Source: Carya illinoinensis (Eukaryota > Streptophyta > Magnoliopsida > Fagales > Juglandaceae). From it: a DNA stretch of 64,000 nt. The DNA lies in the NCBI RefSeq assembly GCF_018687715.1, contig NC_056757.1, positions 5,741,501 to 5,805,500 of the forward strand. The letters are read 5' to 3'. Each line of letters opens with the position of its first letter. Position 1 is the stretch's first letter. Made by a program: the position numbers and the translations under genes. The notes under the pieces are model-generated. The model worked only from the letters and a program-made list of their open reading frames with translations, was not told the DNA's origin and did not search any database. Shown here piece after piece: positions 1 through 11,269 of the stretch.

Positions 1-243
1 AGCAGGCGCATGGTCTGGATTATTATTTCGAATTGGAAGCTGAGCAGCGATGGCGTGGGGCGAGAGTTGGGCGCCTGGGCCTGCTTTGTTAATGATCTCA
101 AGCACGTCGAGCTCTATGCATGTATTAAACGCCATTTGGAAGATGAAAGAGCTGACCAATGCGCCTGCATATTCGACTCCTCCATCTTCTTCGTCAAAGG
201 AGGGCTTGTTATCATAGCTAATTTGGTTTGCAGGGGAACCCAT
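1..243 (-). CDS. O-methyltransferase (COMT-like), 5' part of exon 1, cut by window edge
   Basis: Second copy of the OMT gene found complete at 17728-19348. The ATG lies at 243-241 (protein begins MGSPANQIS) and 81 codons stay open to base 1, matching the intact copy with a few substitutions (for example SFDEEDGG for SIDEEYGG). This part is the N-terminal dimerisation domain of plant SAM-dependent O-methyltransferases, with the typical run FNTCIELDVLEIINKAG. The family methylates phenolic hydroxyls in phenylpropanoid or alkaloid pathways in the cytosol. No break is visible, so the copy may be functional if the rest exists to the left. A TATA-like run (TTATAAATA on the minus strand) sits about 45 bases upstream, as in the other copy. 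Confidence 0.85.
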   Translation of the reverse strand, partial: MGSPANQISYDNKPSFDEEDGGVEYAGALVSSFIFQMAFNTCIELDVLEIINKAGPGAQLSPHAIAAQLPIRNNNPDHAPA

Positions 244-1888
244 GTTTTTGTTTGGAGGAAGTTGCTGTGGAACTGAGACTTATTTATAAGGGAAGGGAAC
301 GTCCTAGTGATGGTTTGGGGTGGCTCATGCATGGCTGTCTCTCATTGTACCGAAGATGAAAGGTCTAAGAAGACGTTTGACTAACCGAATTTTTTAAAGC
401 AGCCTTGCTCTGTTTCTATCCTTGGCCAGATATTATGAAATTCAGGTATTCTGCAGGCAAGCGCCACTGCACAAACGGCATGTAAATATTTTATTAAACC
501 CACGTTAGAACCCCGTGCTTGTCGTGGCAGAAAGAAAAGGACTTGGATGGGATCGAAGACCAATAACAGGAGTTAGAAAAAAAATAATGTTTAGGATTTT
601 CAATCGGAAAAGGAGAAATTTTAGCACCTTGAGTGAATTGAAATCTCCTTTGCATCCAAAAGGACGAAATTGGTTTGCGGTCAAGGAGGGCTGAGTTAGT
701 TTGAAATCCCTGATTTTAAAATGTTAAAATCTTGTCTCAACGTGTTATTCACAAAGTTAAATTTAATACATTATATCTACTTTATAATAAAATTAATTTT
801 TTAATTAAACGTACAATAATAAGTCAAGCCAATTTATAGGTTTGAATAATTATTTTTTATTATTTAGATGATATAATTATATACATCATATAATTACTAT
901 AACATTTGATGTTGCCATGTATGATTTTTTACACCTGGACACCCACGGACCAAGTGAAAAGGCATACACAATAGCCAACGGTCAGATCCACGTCTCTAAA
1001 GTAAGATTATGGATTCGATCCTCCCCCAACAAATTAAAAAAATAAAAAGGAATACACAATAACATCGGTAAGGATGATATTGTTTACCCATTTTCTTATT
1101 TACAGGGTGTTCATCAACATTTTATAAATAAAAGATCTTTTGTAAATATTTAATATAATGTCTATCTTTTTATATTATTATTATTATTATTTTTCTAGAT
1201 ACAATTTAATGAACTATACTTGGTACTTATAGTCTGGTTTGATTACATAGTTGATGGAGTATTTTGAATAGTAATAAATATAATATTATTATAATATTAT
1301 TTTTGTTAAAATTAAAAAAAAATTAAATATTTTATTATATTTTATATAAAAATTTAAAAAATTATAATAATTAATCCGGACCTAAATCTCGAGTCTTGAC
1401 ATGTGAAGGACCTTTCTGTGCCGGCTTCCATGTGATGTGAGACCTTACATTTTGAGCGGCCCATGGCATTTATAACTCTAGGAATTGCATTTGTGGTGCA
1501 ATTAATTGAATCAGAATATATATATATTTCTTTTTAGAGGAGAAAAAAATAATAGAAAAAATTTAATTATAAGTATAACTGTATACTAATATATATATTA
1601 ATCTAATGTGATTAGTCAAAAAATATATTTTATTAAAAATAATATTAATTTAAATTTTAAATATAAAAAAATTACAATTAATATACAGATTAATATATAA
1701 TTTTATTTCTTCATAGTAAAACTCAAAATAAAAACGTTAAATTAGAGGCTGTCAGGTTAGTTTTTATTGTGTTGGGGTATTATTTATTTATTTTCCGTCT
1801 GACTACGTGAATAGCTGAAGCAAAGACAACTGAGAAGTTGTTTTATTAGAGAAAAATAATTATATTTGTACTGTCCTTCTCAATCTCA
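244..1888. other. Upstream region of the edge OMT copy; no gene seen
   Basis: AT-rich spacer. Bases 244-440 match the upstream region of the intact OMT (19349-19555), and about 390-1890 match 21240-23010. A stretch at about 1220-1380 is very AT-rich (ATTATTATAATATTATT type), like 15520-15880, and is probably an old MITE family. Short open frames here carry no recognisable protein signal. Confidence 0.6.
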
Positions 1889-1896
1889 ACTGGCTA

Positions 1897-2781
1897 ATTT
1901 AGGGATGTAAATTTTAACCGATAAATCGGAAAACCGGACCGGACCGGACCGGTTGTGCCGGTTTTGAACCGGTCCGGTCCGGAACCGGTTTCATAAAATG
2001 AAAAACCGGCCGGAACCAGTCCGATTTCGGTTCCGGCCATTTTTAGACCGGACCGGCCCGGACCGGACCGGTACTATTTAATATGTGTATATTTTTTTAT
2101 TTATTTAATGTTATATGTTATATATTTTATATTATATATAATTTTTTATATATAATATATAATAATATAAATTATAATTATATATAAGATAGTGTTATTT
2201 TAATTTATAAAATAAAATTTTAATCTCAAACATGAAAATTTAATTGATCATATGCTTTAAATATATAATATTATAAATATATATTATTTATTAATAACAT
2301 TTTATCATAGATTCATAAGAAGTAAGAACCTAAAAAGAAAGAAAATCACTCAAATATTATTACTAAATTTTAATGGCCTAATACATTTAAAACTCTTTAT
2401 ATTTTTTTTTATAAGTACATAAGACATTAGTAGATAAATATAAATTATATATATTAGCATATAATTTATATAAAGCCATACCAAAGCTATACTAATAGCA
2501 TAAATTTTTTATATAGCACTTTTTTTTTTTTGCATAGCAGTCTTTTTATATAGTAGTTTTTTTTTTTTTAAGTAGAATTTTTTGACATAGCAGTTTTTTT
2601 TTTATAAACAGATTTTTTTTATAATAAATATATATTTTATTAAAACCGGACCGGAAACCGGAATACCGGTTTAGGAGGGTAATCGGTGCGTAATCGGTTT
2701 TGAAAAATGTAAAACCAGTACCTACCGGTTCGGTCCTAGATTTTGTCTAAAACCGGACCGAACCGGACCGGTTACACTCCT
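1897..2781. mobile_element. hAT-like non-autonomous element with CCGGA-rich arms
   Basis: 885-bp insertion flanked by an 8-bp direct repeat ACTGGCTA (1889-1896 and 2782-2789). Paralogous DNA at 21008-21015 and 23015-23022 has a single ACTGGCTA and no insertion, which confirms the borders. The ends are imperfectly inverted (TTTAGGGATGTAA left, TTACACTCCT right). About 170 bp of left arm and 140 bp of right arm consist of repeated CCGGA/CCGGT units around an AT-rich core with several poly-T runs. Eight-base duplications and subterminal short repeats are typical of hAT elements. No transposase frame is present. Confidence 0.8.
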
Positions 2782-3111
2782 ACTGGCTATGAGATATCAC
2801 CAACCGAACCAACACAGAAAATATATAGGTAGAGTGACTAAAAACTAATAAATTTTTTTTTTTTTATAGTGGGGTCTACATTTTTATCTATTTAAAATTT
2901 ATACAAACCATTTATCATATTGATAAAATGTCAATTGAGTTTGTTGAATGCTAACATATTTCAGCAGTTTTTTTTTTTTTTATTTAATAAGTTCTGAAAA
3001 GAAAATTGATGATTTTCGTTATTTTTGTTTCCCTCTTTTCATTATAAAAAATGTATAGTTCTATGATAAGAGGAAAACACATGTATGCTACACTTCATAA
3101 CATTTAATAAT

Positions 3112-4531
3112 GGATCGTTCTATATACAGTCCGCAATAGGGGTCTGTATTGCAGTCCCAATATGGGAAATGGCAATAATATCCCCACATTTACTGGTAAA
3201 TTGACAGTTTTACCCTTAAAGTCACTACAACCTAAATCTGAAAATAGAATTTCAAAGCTCCTACGCTGTTTTCCCTCTCCCCTCTCCAACCACTGGACCC
3301 GAACGAACGAAATTGCTACACCATCGAAGACCACCTGAAAATGGAATCTCTTCCACCATCGACGGTATTACATCATATTTTCTACTGTTTTACTTGTAAT
3401 AATTTTTCATTATTGTAATGTATTTTACAGAAAAATGTGGTGAAATCTCTCTTATATTGCTTTGTACATTCATAGAAAGACAACATTTGCACGCCGTTTT
3501 CCCTCTCCAGCCACTAGACCCGAGTGGTGTATCTACTTGAAAAGAATTTTCAGTGCCTGAAATCTGTAAGTATGTGTTATGGTAGCATGAGAATGGGTAG
3601 ATTATTGGCCATGAATGAGACACACAACATTTATTTGTAGATAACAAAATGCTTGAAACCTATTTTTTATTCTTGAGAGGTGCATGGTGCACGGAGACTT
3701 TTCAATGTGTGGTCTTGCATCTAGTGTTTGGAAAGTTATACTGATTTTAGACTTAAGAGGCTAGTGCTGGTGATTGACTTAAGCAAATGTGAATGAAGTG
3801 TGTTTAAATAGGTAGATTTCAAAGGGTATGTTGACTTCTGATTTCAGTTTTTGTACATTGCAATACTTGAACTAAACATGCCTCCCTCGTGATTGGGTTA
3901 TCTCCATGGCCATGGCCTTTTGTCCCTAATTAAATTTTTGATGTTTGTTGCTTCCCTTGCAATCTCGAGATTGAAAATGACTTGATCAATATTATTAAAT
4001 TTAGAATATTTTTTTGGTTGCATGGCATCTGGGTTCCTCATCAGATTATTTTTTATTTTTTATAACAAAGGGATTGCCCTAGGATTCAATACCAATCAGA
4101 GGAATGGGAAGGGATACCGAAACGATTTCCTTATTTACCTTCTCTGTGCAAACCCGAAAGTGACGTAGCAGGTGGCGGCGGCGACGGGCCAAATTTGCGA
4201 ACCGAAACGGAGCTAATGAACGATGGCTTAACCAGGTGATGGGGAAGCTGGTAGCTGAGGAAGGAAATCCAATCTCCAGTGAGCAAACCAAAACCCAAAA
4301 TCTCAGCTAACGGACTGTGGCTTCCAGGTGATGGGCAGCGGCGACGGCTCTGGACCTCTGAATGGGGAGGGATACGTTCGGTTTCCTCATGGGGCTGGGG
4401 AGGGATTCATTCGGTTTCGGTTTCATCAAGGGGCTGGCCATGGTCCCGTTCATTTATATTAAATGAAACGCACCGTTTCATTTAAGGCTTGCACTGCAGT
4501 CCTGCGTTGAGGACTGCAAGTAGAATAATTC
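3112..4531. mobile_element. Mutator-like non-autonomous element (1.42 kb)
   Basis: Flanked by a perfect 9-bp duplication TTTAATAAT (3103-3111 and 4532-4540). The paralogue at 23345-23353 has one copy and no insert. The outer 43 bp of each end are inverted copies with 28 of 43 positions identical, sharing TTCTA and CAGTCC. A 9-bp duplication with long inverted ends is the Mutator hallmark. The interior (3250-4480) has GC-rich patches and a repeated phrase (GTTTTCCCTCTCC at about 3268 and 3497) that could be acquired host DNA, but no open frame is recognisable, so gene capture is unproven. Confidence 0.8.
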
Positions 4532-4541
4532 TTTAATAATA

Positions 4542-5718
4542 GGAAGGCGCCATCAACCAGAAGGATGAGATTATACTTGCAAATGACGAGCTGACGCACA
4601 TGAGTTATAGAAAACTAAACAATACAATTGCATGCAAGGAATCATGTTATGTTTTTCCTAAAAAGGATTCGTCCCAGCCCGATCTCTTCTCACCCACCAC
4701 CCCTCCTTTCTCCCAGCTCTGTTGGCTTGCTCACCCTGCCCTCTCTCTCTGAAAAAATCTATCATTCACAATGTAATATTGCATCTCCAAAAATTTACAA
4801 TAGCCATAAAAAATTAATAACAAAAAATTTACTATTTTCTGAAAAAAAATCTATCATTCACAATATTTTGAAATTAATAATAGAAAATTTACAACTAAAA
4901 ATCCAATATTGCACCTCCAAAATTCATCCTCTGTAGCATCCTTCTGGAGATCATCTTCCTAAATTTTCCCACAGGTAACAACAAGAATACATGTGTTTTG
5001 AAGCACCTTGAGGATGAACCATCATTCACATTGCAAGTATTCTCTTTTTGAGAGAGTAGAACCACCAATTCTCTTTTGCCAAAAGTCTCACAAGCTTTTT
5101 ACAAAATAGTTGAAATCCAAAATCATGACACCTACATGCAAAACTTCAAAAAAAAAAAAAAAACCAGTGCAACTTAGAGCAAAAAAACCACAACCCAGCT
5201 TAATATGTAGAATAAACAAATAAAAACTTATAGGAACTTGCTAAAATTGAGTGGGTTCCAGATTGAGTTGAGGGAGGGAGATGGGTTCGTTCCAAATCAT
5301 TGTCCAAGGAATCTCTCGACAAAGATGGGGAAAAAAAGAGAAAGGGAAAATGATAGGAGAGAAAGAGGAAAGAGAAGAAATAGAAGATGAGAGGAGAGCT
5401 GGGTTGTGGAGAGGAGATAAGAAAAGAGACAAAGGAAAAAGGGTAGAGGAGATGGGACAAAGGGCGAAAGGGAAAATGGAATGGAAGAAAGAGAAGAAAG
5501 AGAATAAATGGTAGATGAGAGGAGCTGTGTTGTGGAGAGGAGAGGAGAGCAGAGAAGAGACAGAGGGAAAGGGAAAGAGGAAATGGGACGAATGGAGAAT
5601 TGGAAAATTCACTCGACTCGCACAACCATAACACACATTAGTCCCATTTGTGTCAAAATTTTATTGGCTGGTGTAAGGGTTGGGAGGGGGGGACATTGAG
5701 CTGTTTGAAGCTTTTCTC
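4542..5718. mobile_element. Element X1, copy A (unclassified DNA element with purine-rich tract)
   Basis: Counterpart of 23355-24525. In both copies the element is bordered by TTAATAATA (here 4533-4541 and 5719-5727), and spacer copy C lacks it. It begins GGAAGGCGCC and ends AAGCTTTTCTC. Bases 5270-5590 are almost pure purine (GGAGAGGAG-type), which creates long but meaningless Ser/Pro/Phe-rich frames on the minus strand. No transposase was recognised. Confidence 0.6.
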
Positions 5719-6051
5719 TTAATAATAATGTATTATTTCATTTTACAACTTACAATTACCAATATGATAGTATCATTTCATAAAAAATTAATATTTTTTA
5801 TTTACATTTAAATAGAATCATATGTCACACAATGCCATGGTTAGTGATTCCTTGTTCTCTCTCTTTTTATAACCAAACATTCATTAAAATAATTGAGAGA
5901 TACAAGAGGGGAAAGTGGGATTACCCCATACAAAAATCATATTACAATGATTGCAATGCTAGGAGGAAAAGAGAATAAATTACAAAAAATGGCAATCAAC
6001 CATAAGTTCTGACCTATGTTCCTTAGTTGAGCCAAGAAGGAGGCTGCTGAA
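5719..6051. repeat. Duplicated spacer segment between X1 and X2 (copy A)
   Basis: Closely matches 24526-24859 (copy B) and 11687-12014 (copy C), for example the shared phrase CATATGTCACACAATGC. Three parallel copies of this non-coding segment exist in the window. No gene is seen in it. Confidence 0.7.
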
Positions 6052-7286
6052 GCCAATTTGCCTTAATCCAACAAGGTAAAAGACACCATGCAAATGGATA
6101 GCCAGAAGGGAGAGACTTGGGCCAGTCGAGCATCAGACAGTCTTTTATACCAGCAAATCACCATCGGCCACGTATGACTTTAAGCAACGTTGAGTATACA
6201 CCTTCATACAGCAGATCACAATATAATTTTTAGTCTTGTGCATGTCTTTCTTTCTCTCTCCTGCTCCACCTATCCCCATCAGTCTCTTCCTCCCACCCCC
6301 ATCATCCCTTCAAAGCCCCTGTCGGCCTCCATCTATTGAAGAATATTTTTAGCTCTTTGAGGTTAGAAACTCAGCCTATAATTTAATCAGATAAACTAAA
6401 TTTTGACTTGGCAATATCAATCTCCAAATCACATGTCTTCAAATCACACAGCTTCAATTATCATCATATGACAATATCGGCCACCATATTCCTTTTGAAA
6501 TATGGCAATATCGAGCTCCAAATCACATATCTTCAATCACACAGTTTCAATTATCATCATATTCCAAAAAGAAAAAAGAAAAAATCTTAACAAGGTACGA
6601 GGCTATGAGCTCATCCAACACTGATTCGATCTATATGGACTGTAACATGCCGATTGCTAAAACAACCTACATTGCTATATAAGCATTTCTGACGCTCGGG
6701 TTCCCGAAGACCAGAGATGGGTCTACGGTCACGTCCTCTCCTCTCTCGCCAAACTCCTCCTTGTAGTACAGAATCAGGTGTTGCCTCATGTACAAGGCTT
6801 CGACTTTAGTAAGGACCCCATGAGGAAGGTCAGATCAAAGAGGAGGCTGAAGTGGGTCTTCTTCTTCATCTCACATGATACATCTGAGTTTCCAAAAGCC
6901 AATCTTGTTCTCACTCACTCATTTATCTATAATAACTCGAGTTTGGAAACGCAGAATGGGTTTCGAGAAATGTTCACTTCGAGATTTGAGGAAAATGTGG
7001 AGAGAGGTGGTTCACAGCAATTCTGAGTGGTGATTCACCATTGACGCTAACGGAATGAAGATTCTGAAGAGGAAGGGGAAGAGCAGAGAATTAGGGAGAG
7101 GAGAATCTAGAAGTTGAAGGGGACGGGGAAGAGCAGAGAATCGGGGAGAAGAGAGGAGAGGAAAGGAATAAAATGTGATTCTGTGAGGTAGGATCTATTA
7201 AAAGACAAATACATCTCACAGATGTTGCGATTCTATTGGCCGGTGTGAAAATAGGGATTACACGTGACCGGTCCTAAGCTTTTCTC
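6052..7286. repeat. Segment X2, copy A: present in copies A and B, absent from C
   Basis: About 1.23 kb that copy C lacks: C joins CTGAA directly to TAGCTAGAAT. It ends AAGCTTTTCTC like X1 and has a similar purine-rich 3' third (7060-7170), so X1 and X2 look related. No target duplication is visible, so insertion into A/B or deletion from C are both possible. Short frames (for example 6778-7026) are not conserved intact in copy B. Confidence 0.5.
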
Positions 7287-8599
7287 TAGCTAGAATACTT
7301 CCTTGCTTTTATCTCCATATATGGAAAGCAAACCACACTTTCCAATCCGACCTTCATTAACTTCCATTATTTTCTTCTATTCTTAAAAACTCTTGATAAA
7401 GGAAAAATCTCAAAAAGATTTGTATGTATATATATATATCATTATTTAAAAGTTTAGTTAATTAATTAATAAATTATATGGGGGCATTACCTATATATCT
7501 TTGTTTCAAAATGAATAAATGAAACAATTCTGTTGTTTGCATGCATGGATCAATCAAGATAACATGCACAAACAAAAAGTGAGGGAACTCTTGCACTCCT
7601 TGTGTAGGGGTAAGAAGTGCATGATTGATCAATTTTGGCACCGTTTGGAATTTGAACTAAAGTAAAATCAATTTAATTTTAAGTTGAGTTTAACATTTAA
7701 ACACACAACTCTCAAATCACTAAACACATTTCAACTCTAAACCTTTTTACACATGAAATTCATAAGCTTTCTCAACTCAACACTTCTTTATACGCAGGAT
7801 CCACAATATTGTTTAACTTCCTATAAATGTATTAAATTCATTTTAACATTTAAACACATCTAAATTTATATTAAATGGATCCAATAAAATTTATTCTATC
7901 ATTTTAATTTATTACTATTCATTAAAGAAAATTAACTCATCTCAACTTTCAAAACCATTAAATTATAACCGGTCTGCATTCAATGCTGGTGGAGGCCTAA
8001 ACTTGGAATATTGATACAAACACAATGACAAGGCATAAAAAGACTAGACAAGACTGTAAAGGCAAGGTTACCCTTCTCCATGAGGCTAACACGCAGCCAA
8101 AGCAATTCATTCATTTCACCTTAAATGAAATGAAAGATGATGGTACACATAAACAGTAAGCAATGTTGCAATAGTAATGGAATTCGAAAGATCAAGATGC
8201 AGGACCACTGTATATCATGCACAACTTGTGCCAAGAAATAACACTTCAATATGATTCTGATTCCCTAAATCATTGTTGATTGGATGTACATAGTGAAACT
8301 TCGATGCAAAAGATGTTATGTGGGAAATTGCTTGCACATGCAGATTGGACACATGTCTAATGAGATCTAGGGACTTTTGAAAAGGGAGGGAAATTTTCCT
8401 CATTTGCCATTTTGCACTGCCATTTAGATATATATTACCATAAATGAGGTTAACTAATTAAATTTACCTTTTTTATTAATAAAAAAGAAAGGTGTGTTTA
8501 TTGTTAGAAATTTAGAATTCCCTTTACAGATGTGGAGAACCTGAAAATTGGACAAAAGAATCTGAAACTGAAAGGATGCAAGAGATCGTACAAAGAATC
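7287..8599. repeat. Duplicated OMT-USP spacer, copy A, right part, with a MITE-like insert at about 7636-7965
   Basis: Matches 26096-27406 closely and, without the MITE-like insert, 12015-12610. The insert begins near GGCACCGTTTGG and ends near AACCATTAAATTATA, and copy C lacks it. Homology to copy B stops at about 8599/27406 after the phrase GTACAAAGAATC, where copy A runs into retroelement DNA and copy B into the USP promoter. A 62-codon minus frame (8215-8403) recurs in B but shows no family signature and is probably chance. Confidence 0.65.
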
Positions 8600-8600
8600 T

Positions 8601-9340
8601 TCACTACCAAAAAGTCGACCATAGTTGAGGTGGTGCAGGGCGAGTTGCCCACCAAAACTGACAGGGCGATGATCCCCGCTAGCTGGACCATTTTTTTTAA
8701 AAATTTGTTGAGCAACATTGGGGCTGGTTGGAGCCAAGCCGTGTCTATCCCCATGAAGATGAACGTATCCCAAAACAAGATGTCCGCCTAACTGCCGTTA
8801 TCAATGAAGATTCTTCTGGTAGTGAAATGGGTGATCTGCATGAACCACCAATGCGTTGTCGTGCGAGTAGAATACCCCTTCCTCATTAGCTTCCCCAAAG
8901 GAAATTACATGAGTGGACTCAGTTCAGGGGTGCTTTGCAATATGAAGCTGAGTAAACTCTCGGTATCGGGCCTCTCTGGTGTGAGCTTTTCTCTCTGATG
9001 AAGTTGCCTCTCCACTGACAAAACCTCTCGCAATGGTACAAATCTTCCTTGTAGGGGGAATCGTCTAGTACACCTGTTGAGATGGTGGGGGCAGTTCGCA
9101 CTCCATGTCTCTTCTTCTTGAGCTCTCCTGCCTCCTATGTTGGTGTTCCTGAGCGGGACTCCTTTCCCTGAAGCGTCCCCTCCATCTGCTAGGAAGGTGG
9201 ATACGGAGGTGGGTGGTAGCTTGTTGGAGGTGATCGGCACTCCCTAGTATTGTGGGAAGTGGTTCGATGGTGGGTGCAGTGGCGACGTTCCGCCAAGGTG
9301 TGCTGCTTCTCCTCCTTTACGATGGCGAACGTCGAACTAT
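8601..9340 (-). mobile_element. Ty3/gypsy gag-protease fragment, decayed
   Basis: Read on the minus strand, about 8660-8850 encodes the retropepsin region of plant Ty3/gypsy polyproteins: FTTRRIFIDNGS, then ADILFWDTF, MGID, and TTSTMVDFLVVK. The second Ser after IDNGS is replaced by TAG, and other frames are shifted, so it is dead. Upstream coding (8905-9240) looks like the end of gag. No LTR, reverse transcriptase or integrase is attached. It abuts a LINE-type fragment on its right. Confidence 0.75.
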
Positions 9341-9384
9341 CGAACCTGTGCCGCATGCCTCCCACAGCGGGCTCCTCCTTTCTT

Positions 9385-10110
9385 GACTCCCGCTGTTTGC
9401 GTTACATGGACCATATATGAGTTTTGTGGGTGTTAAGCCTAGAAAACCACAGAACACTTGAGAGTAGCCAAGTCTTTCACAGGCATCACAGAAGTCTAGT
9501 AATTTTTCATACTTGATGGCTATCCAAATTTTGGGGTTATCTAGCCTTGGCATAAAAAATCCTTGTTGTAATGGCTTAGTGACATCTATTTCAACTTTAA
9601 TTATGATAAATTTTTTGAAGTCTAACCCGTAGAGAGGATCTTCTTTCAACTTGATCAAATTTTCAAGTGCATTCCTGATTTCAATGGCTTTTTCTAGAGA
9701 AATATAGTGTAAAGATAAACCATGGATTTGCACATAGAAAGATGCATGATTTAAGTTGATTTCTTGAAGGGTGGCCCTAGTCGGCCAAGGTTTCAGAACT
9801 AAAAGGTGCCCTTTGAAATTCCATGGGGCCTAGTTGAGGACTCTAAGTTTGTCTTGGATAGATCTAAATGTGAAAATGAAATTGTTTCTCTCCATGTCTT
9901 CAATAAGAAAGTTTTGAATGAAGTTCCATGATGCTTTGATACAAGAGTGGATTGCAAACTTGTTTAAATGCCTATATGCTACTAGCCTTCCAATCAGAAT
10001 TTTGTTTGAAATGCTTTGAGCTAATTCTGGTGCAGGATGCAAATTGAGGTCGTGCCATGACAGTGCTGCAATTTGGAAAATGAGGGAATCCATATTCATC
10101 AGGGCTTTTG
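9385..10110 (-). mobile_element. LINE-type ORF1 fragment (DUF4283 plus CCHC-like domain)
   Basis: Minus-strand frames 10099-9830 and 9733-9317 join across a stop near 9828 into one protein resembling the DUF4283/zf-CCHC_4 protein of plant LINEs: LSWHDLNLHPAPELA, then LVLKPWP, then VEIDVTKPLQQG, then LDFCDACERLGYSQVFCG, where C-x2-C-x4-G-x4-C marks the zinc-knuckle-like motif. This family is common in plant L1 elements and binds nucleic acid. The fragment is broken by stops and joins gypsy sequence at about 9340-9385. Confidence 0.7.
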
Positions 10111-11269
10111 CTATAGCAGAGATGGTAGGAGCTCAAAGATGAAATTTAAGCTTGTGATCTGGGTTTTAGCTTTGTGACTTAGAGCAAAAATTAGCAACAA
10201 TAAGTGTAAAAGGGTGTAAACTACCTCCTAATTAGAGAAGCTCTGACTTCTCACTAGCCGGTTGTAATATCATAAACCGTTAGTTATTTTGCGTATTTGG
10301 TTAATACGATAACTTTTTCACTTTTGATTAATGATTCAATATTCTTACTCCACATTGATTTGCCATTCTATTCTTTATAATAATAAAATAATATTATTTT
10401 TTAGATATATTTTTTATTTCATAGTCACCAACTCTCCTCAACAAACTCCATTGATTATTTTTATTTTTATTTTCACAACTCTTCCCACAAGACTACTATC
10501 ATTTAAATCCTATCATTATTGTTCACAATCCATGAATACAACAGCCCAGAAAATATCATTCACAATTTAAAAACTACTATCATTCACAATACAACAGCAC
10601 AAAAAATATGATAACAGAAACTCGAAAGAGAAGAAATTGATAAGAATTCATTTGACTTTTTTTGTTTTTAAGCAAGTTTCGCATTTTGTAGATAAACTAA
10701 AAGATTATACGATAAAAAATTTAGTGGGATGGCCCTACAGTCATCCCAAAACCAATAGATATATTACCAAAAAAAAAAAAAAAAGATCTAAAGCCAAGTA
10801 AATGGCTCCCACCCGAGTCCCACTAGGAAATGCCGCTTGAAACAATTTTCGTATAGTCTGATAAAATAGACTATACTACTGCAACTAAAAGCTACATAAG
10901 TGAGGGGGTGTGCTGCATCTTGTTGGAGCCAAGAAGACATTTGACTTGTTACAATACTTGAAAGATAGATATACTATAGCAAATATTTAGGATAACTTTT
11001 ATTTGACTAATTCAATGTAGATGAAATTTAAGGGGTATTAGTTAAATTATAACTTCCACTAACATTTGGCATGCCAGTGCTCTTACTGCTGGGAGTACAC
11101 CATTAGCATAAATGTGGCGATTTTTTTATTATCATTTTTTTAACATCTTTAATCATTAAGAAAATTTAAAAAAAAAATACACAATTTCACTAATAATCAC
11201 TTTATTAATCATTAAGTAAAAAATAAATTAAAAAAATTAAAATACATAAGCGGTAAGTTTGAAGGGTTC
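10111..11269. other. AT-rich spacer, no gene seen
   Basis: Homopolymer runs (A16 near 10770), TTATT-rich stretches and no coding signal. It separates the retroelement fragments from spacer copy C. Origin not determined. Confidence 0.5.

Noticed and set aside
1900..2780. CCGGA-rich arms as a satellite or CpG island
   Set aside because: They are bounded by an 8-bp target duplication and absent from paralogous sites, so they belong to a transposable element.
5200..5636. Long minus-strand frames rich in Ser, Pro and Phe
   Set aside because: They arise from a purine-rich low-complexity tract, and overlapping frames are equally open; the matching tract in copy B (24090-24410) has different frames.
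6052..7286. X2 as a clean insertion with target duplication
   Set aside because: No duplication could be found at the borders; deletion from copy C remains possible.
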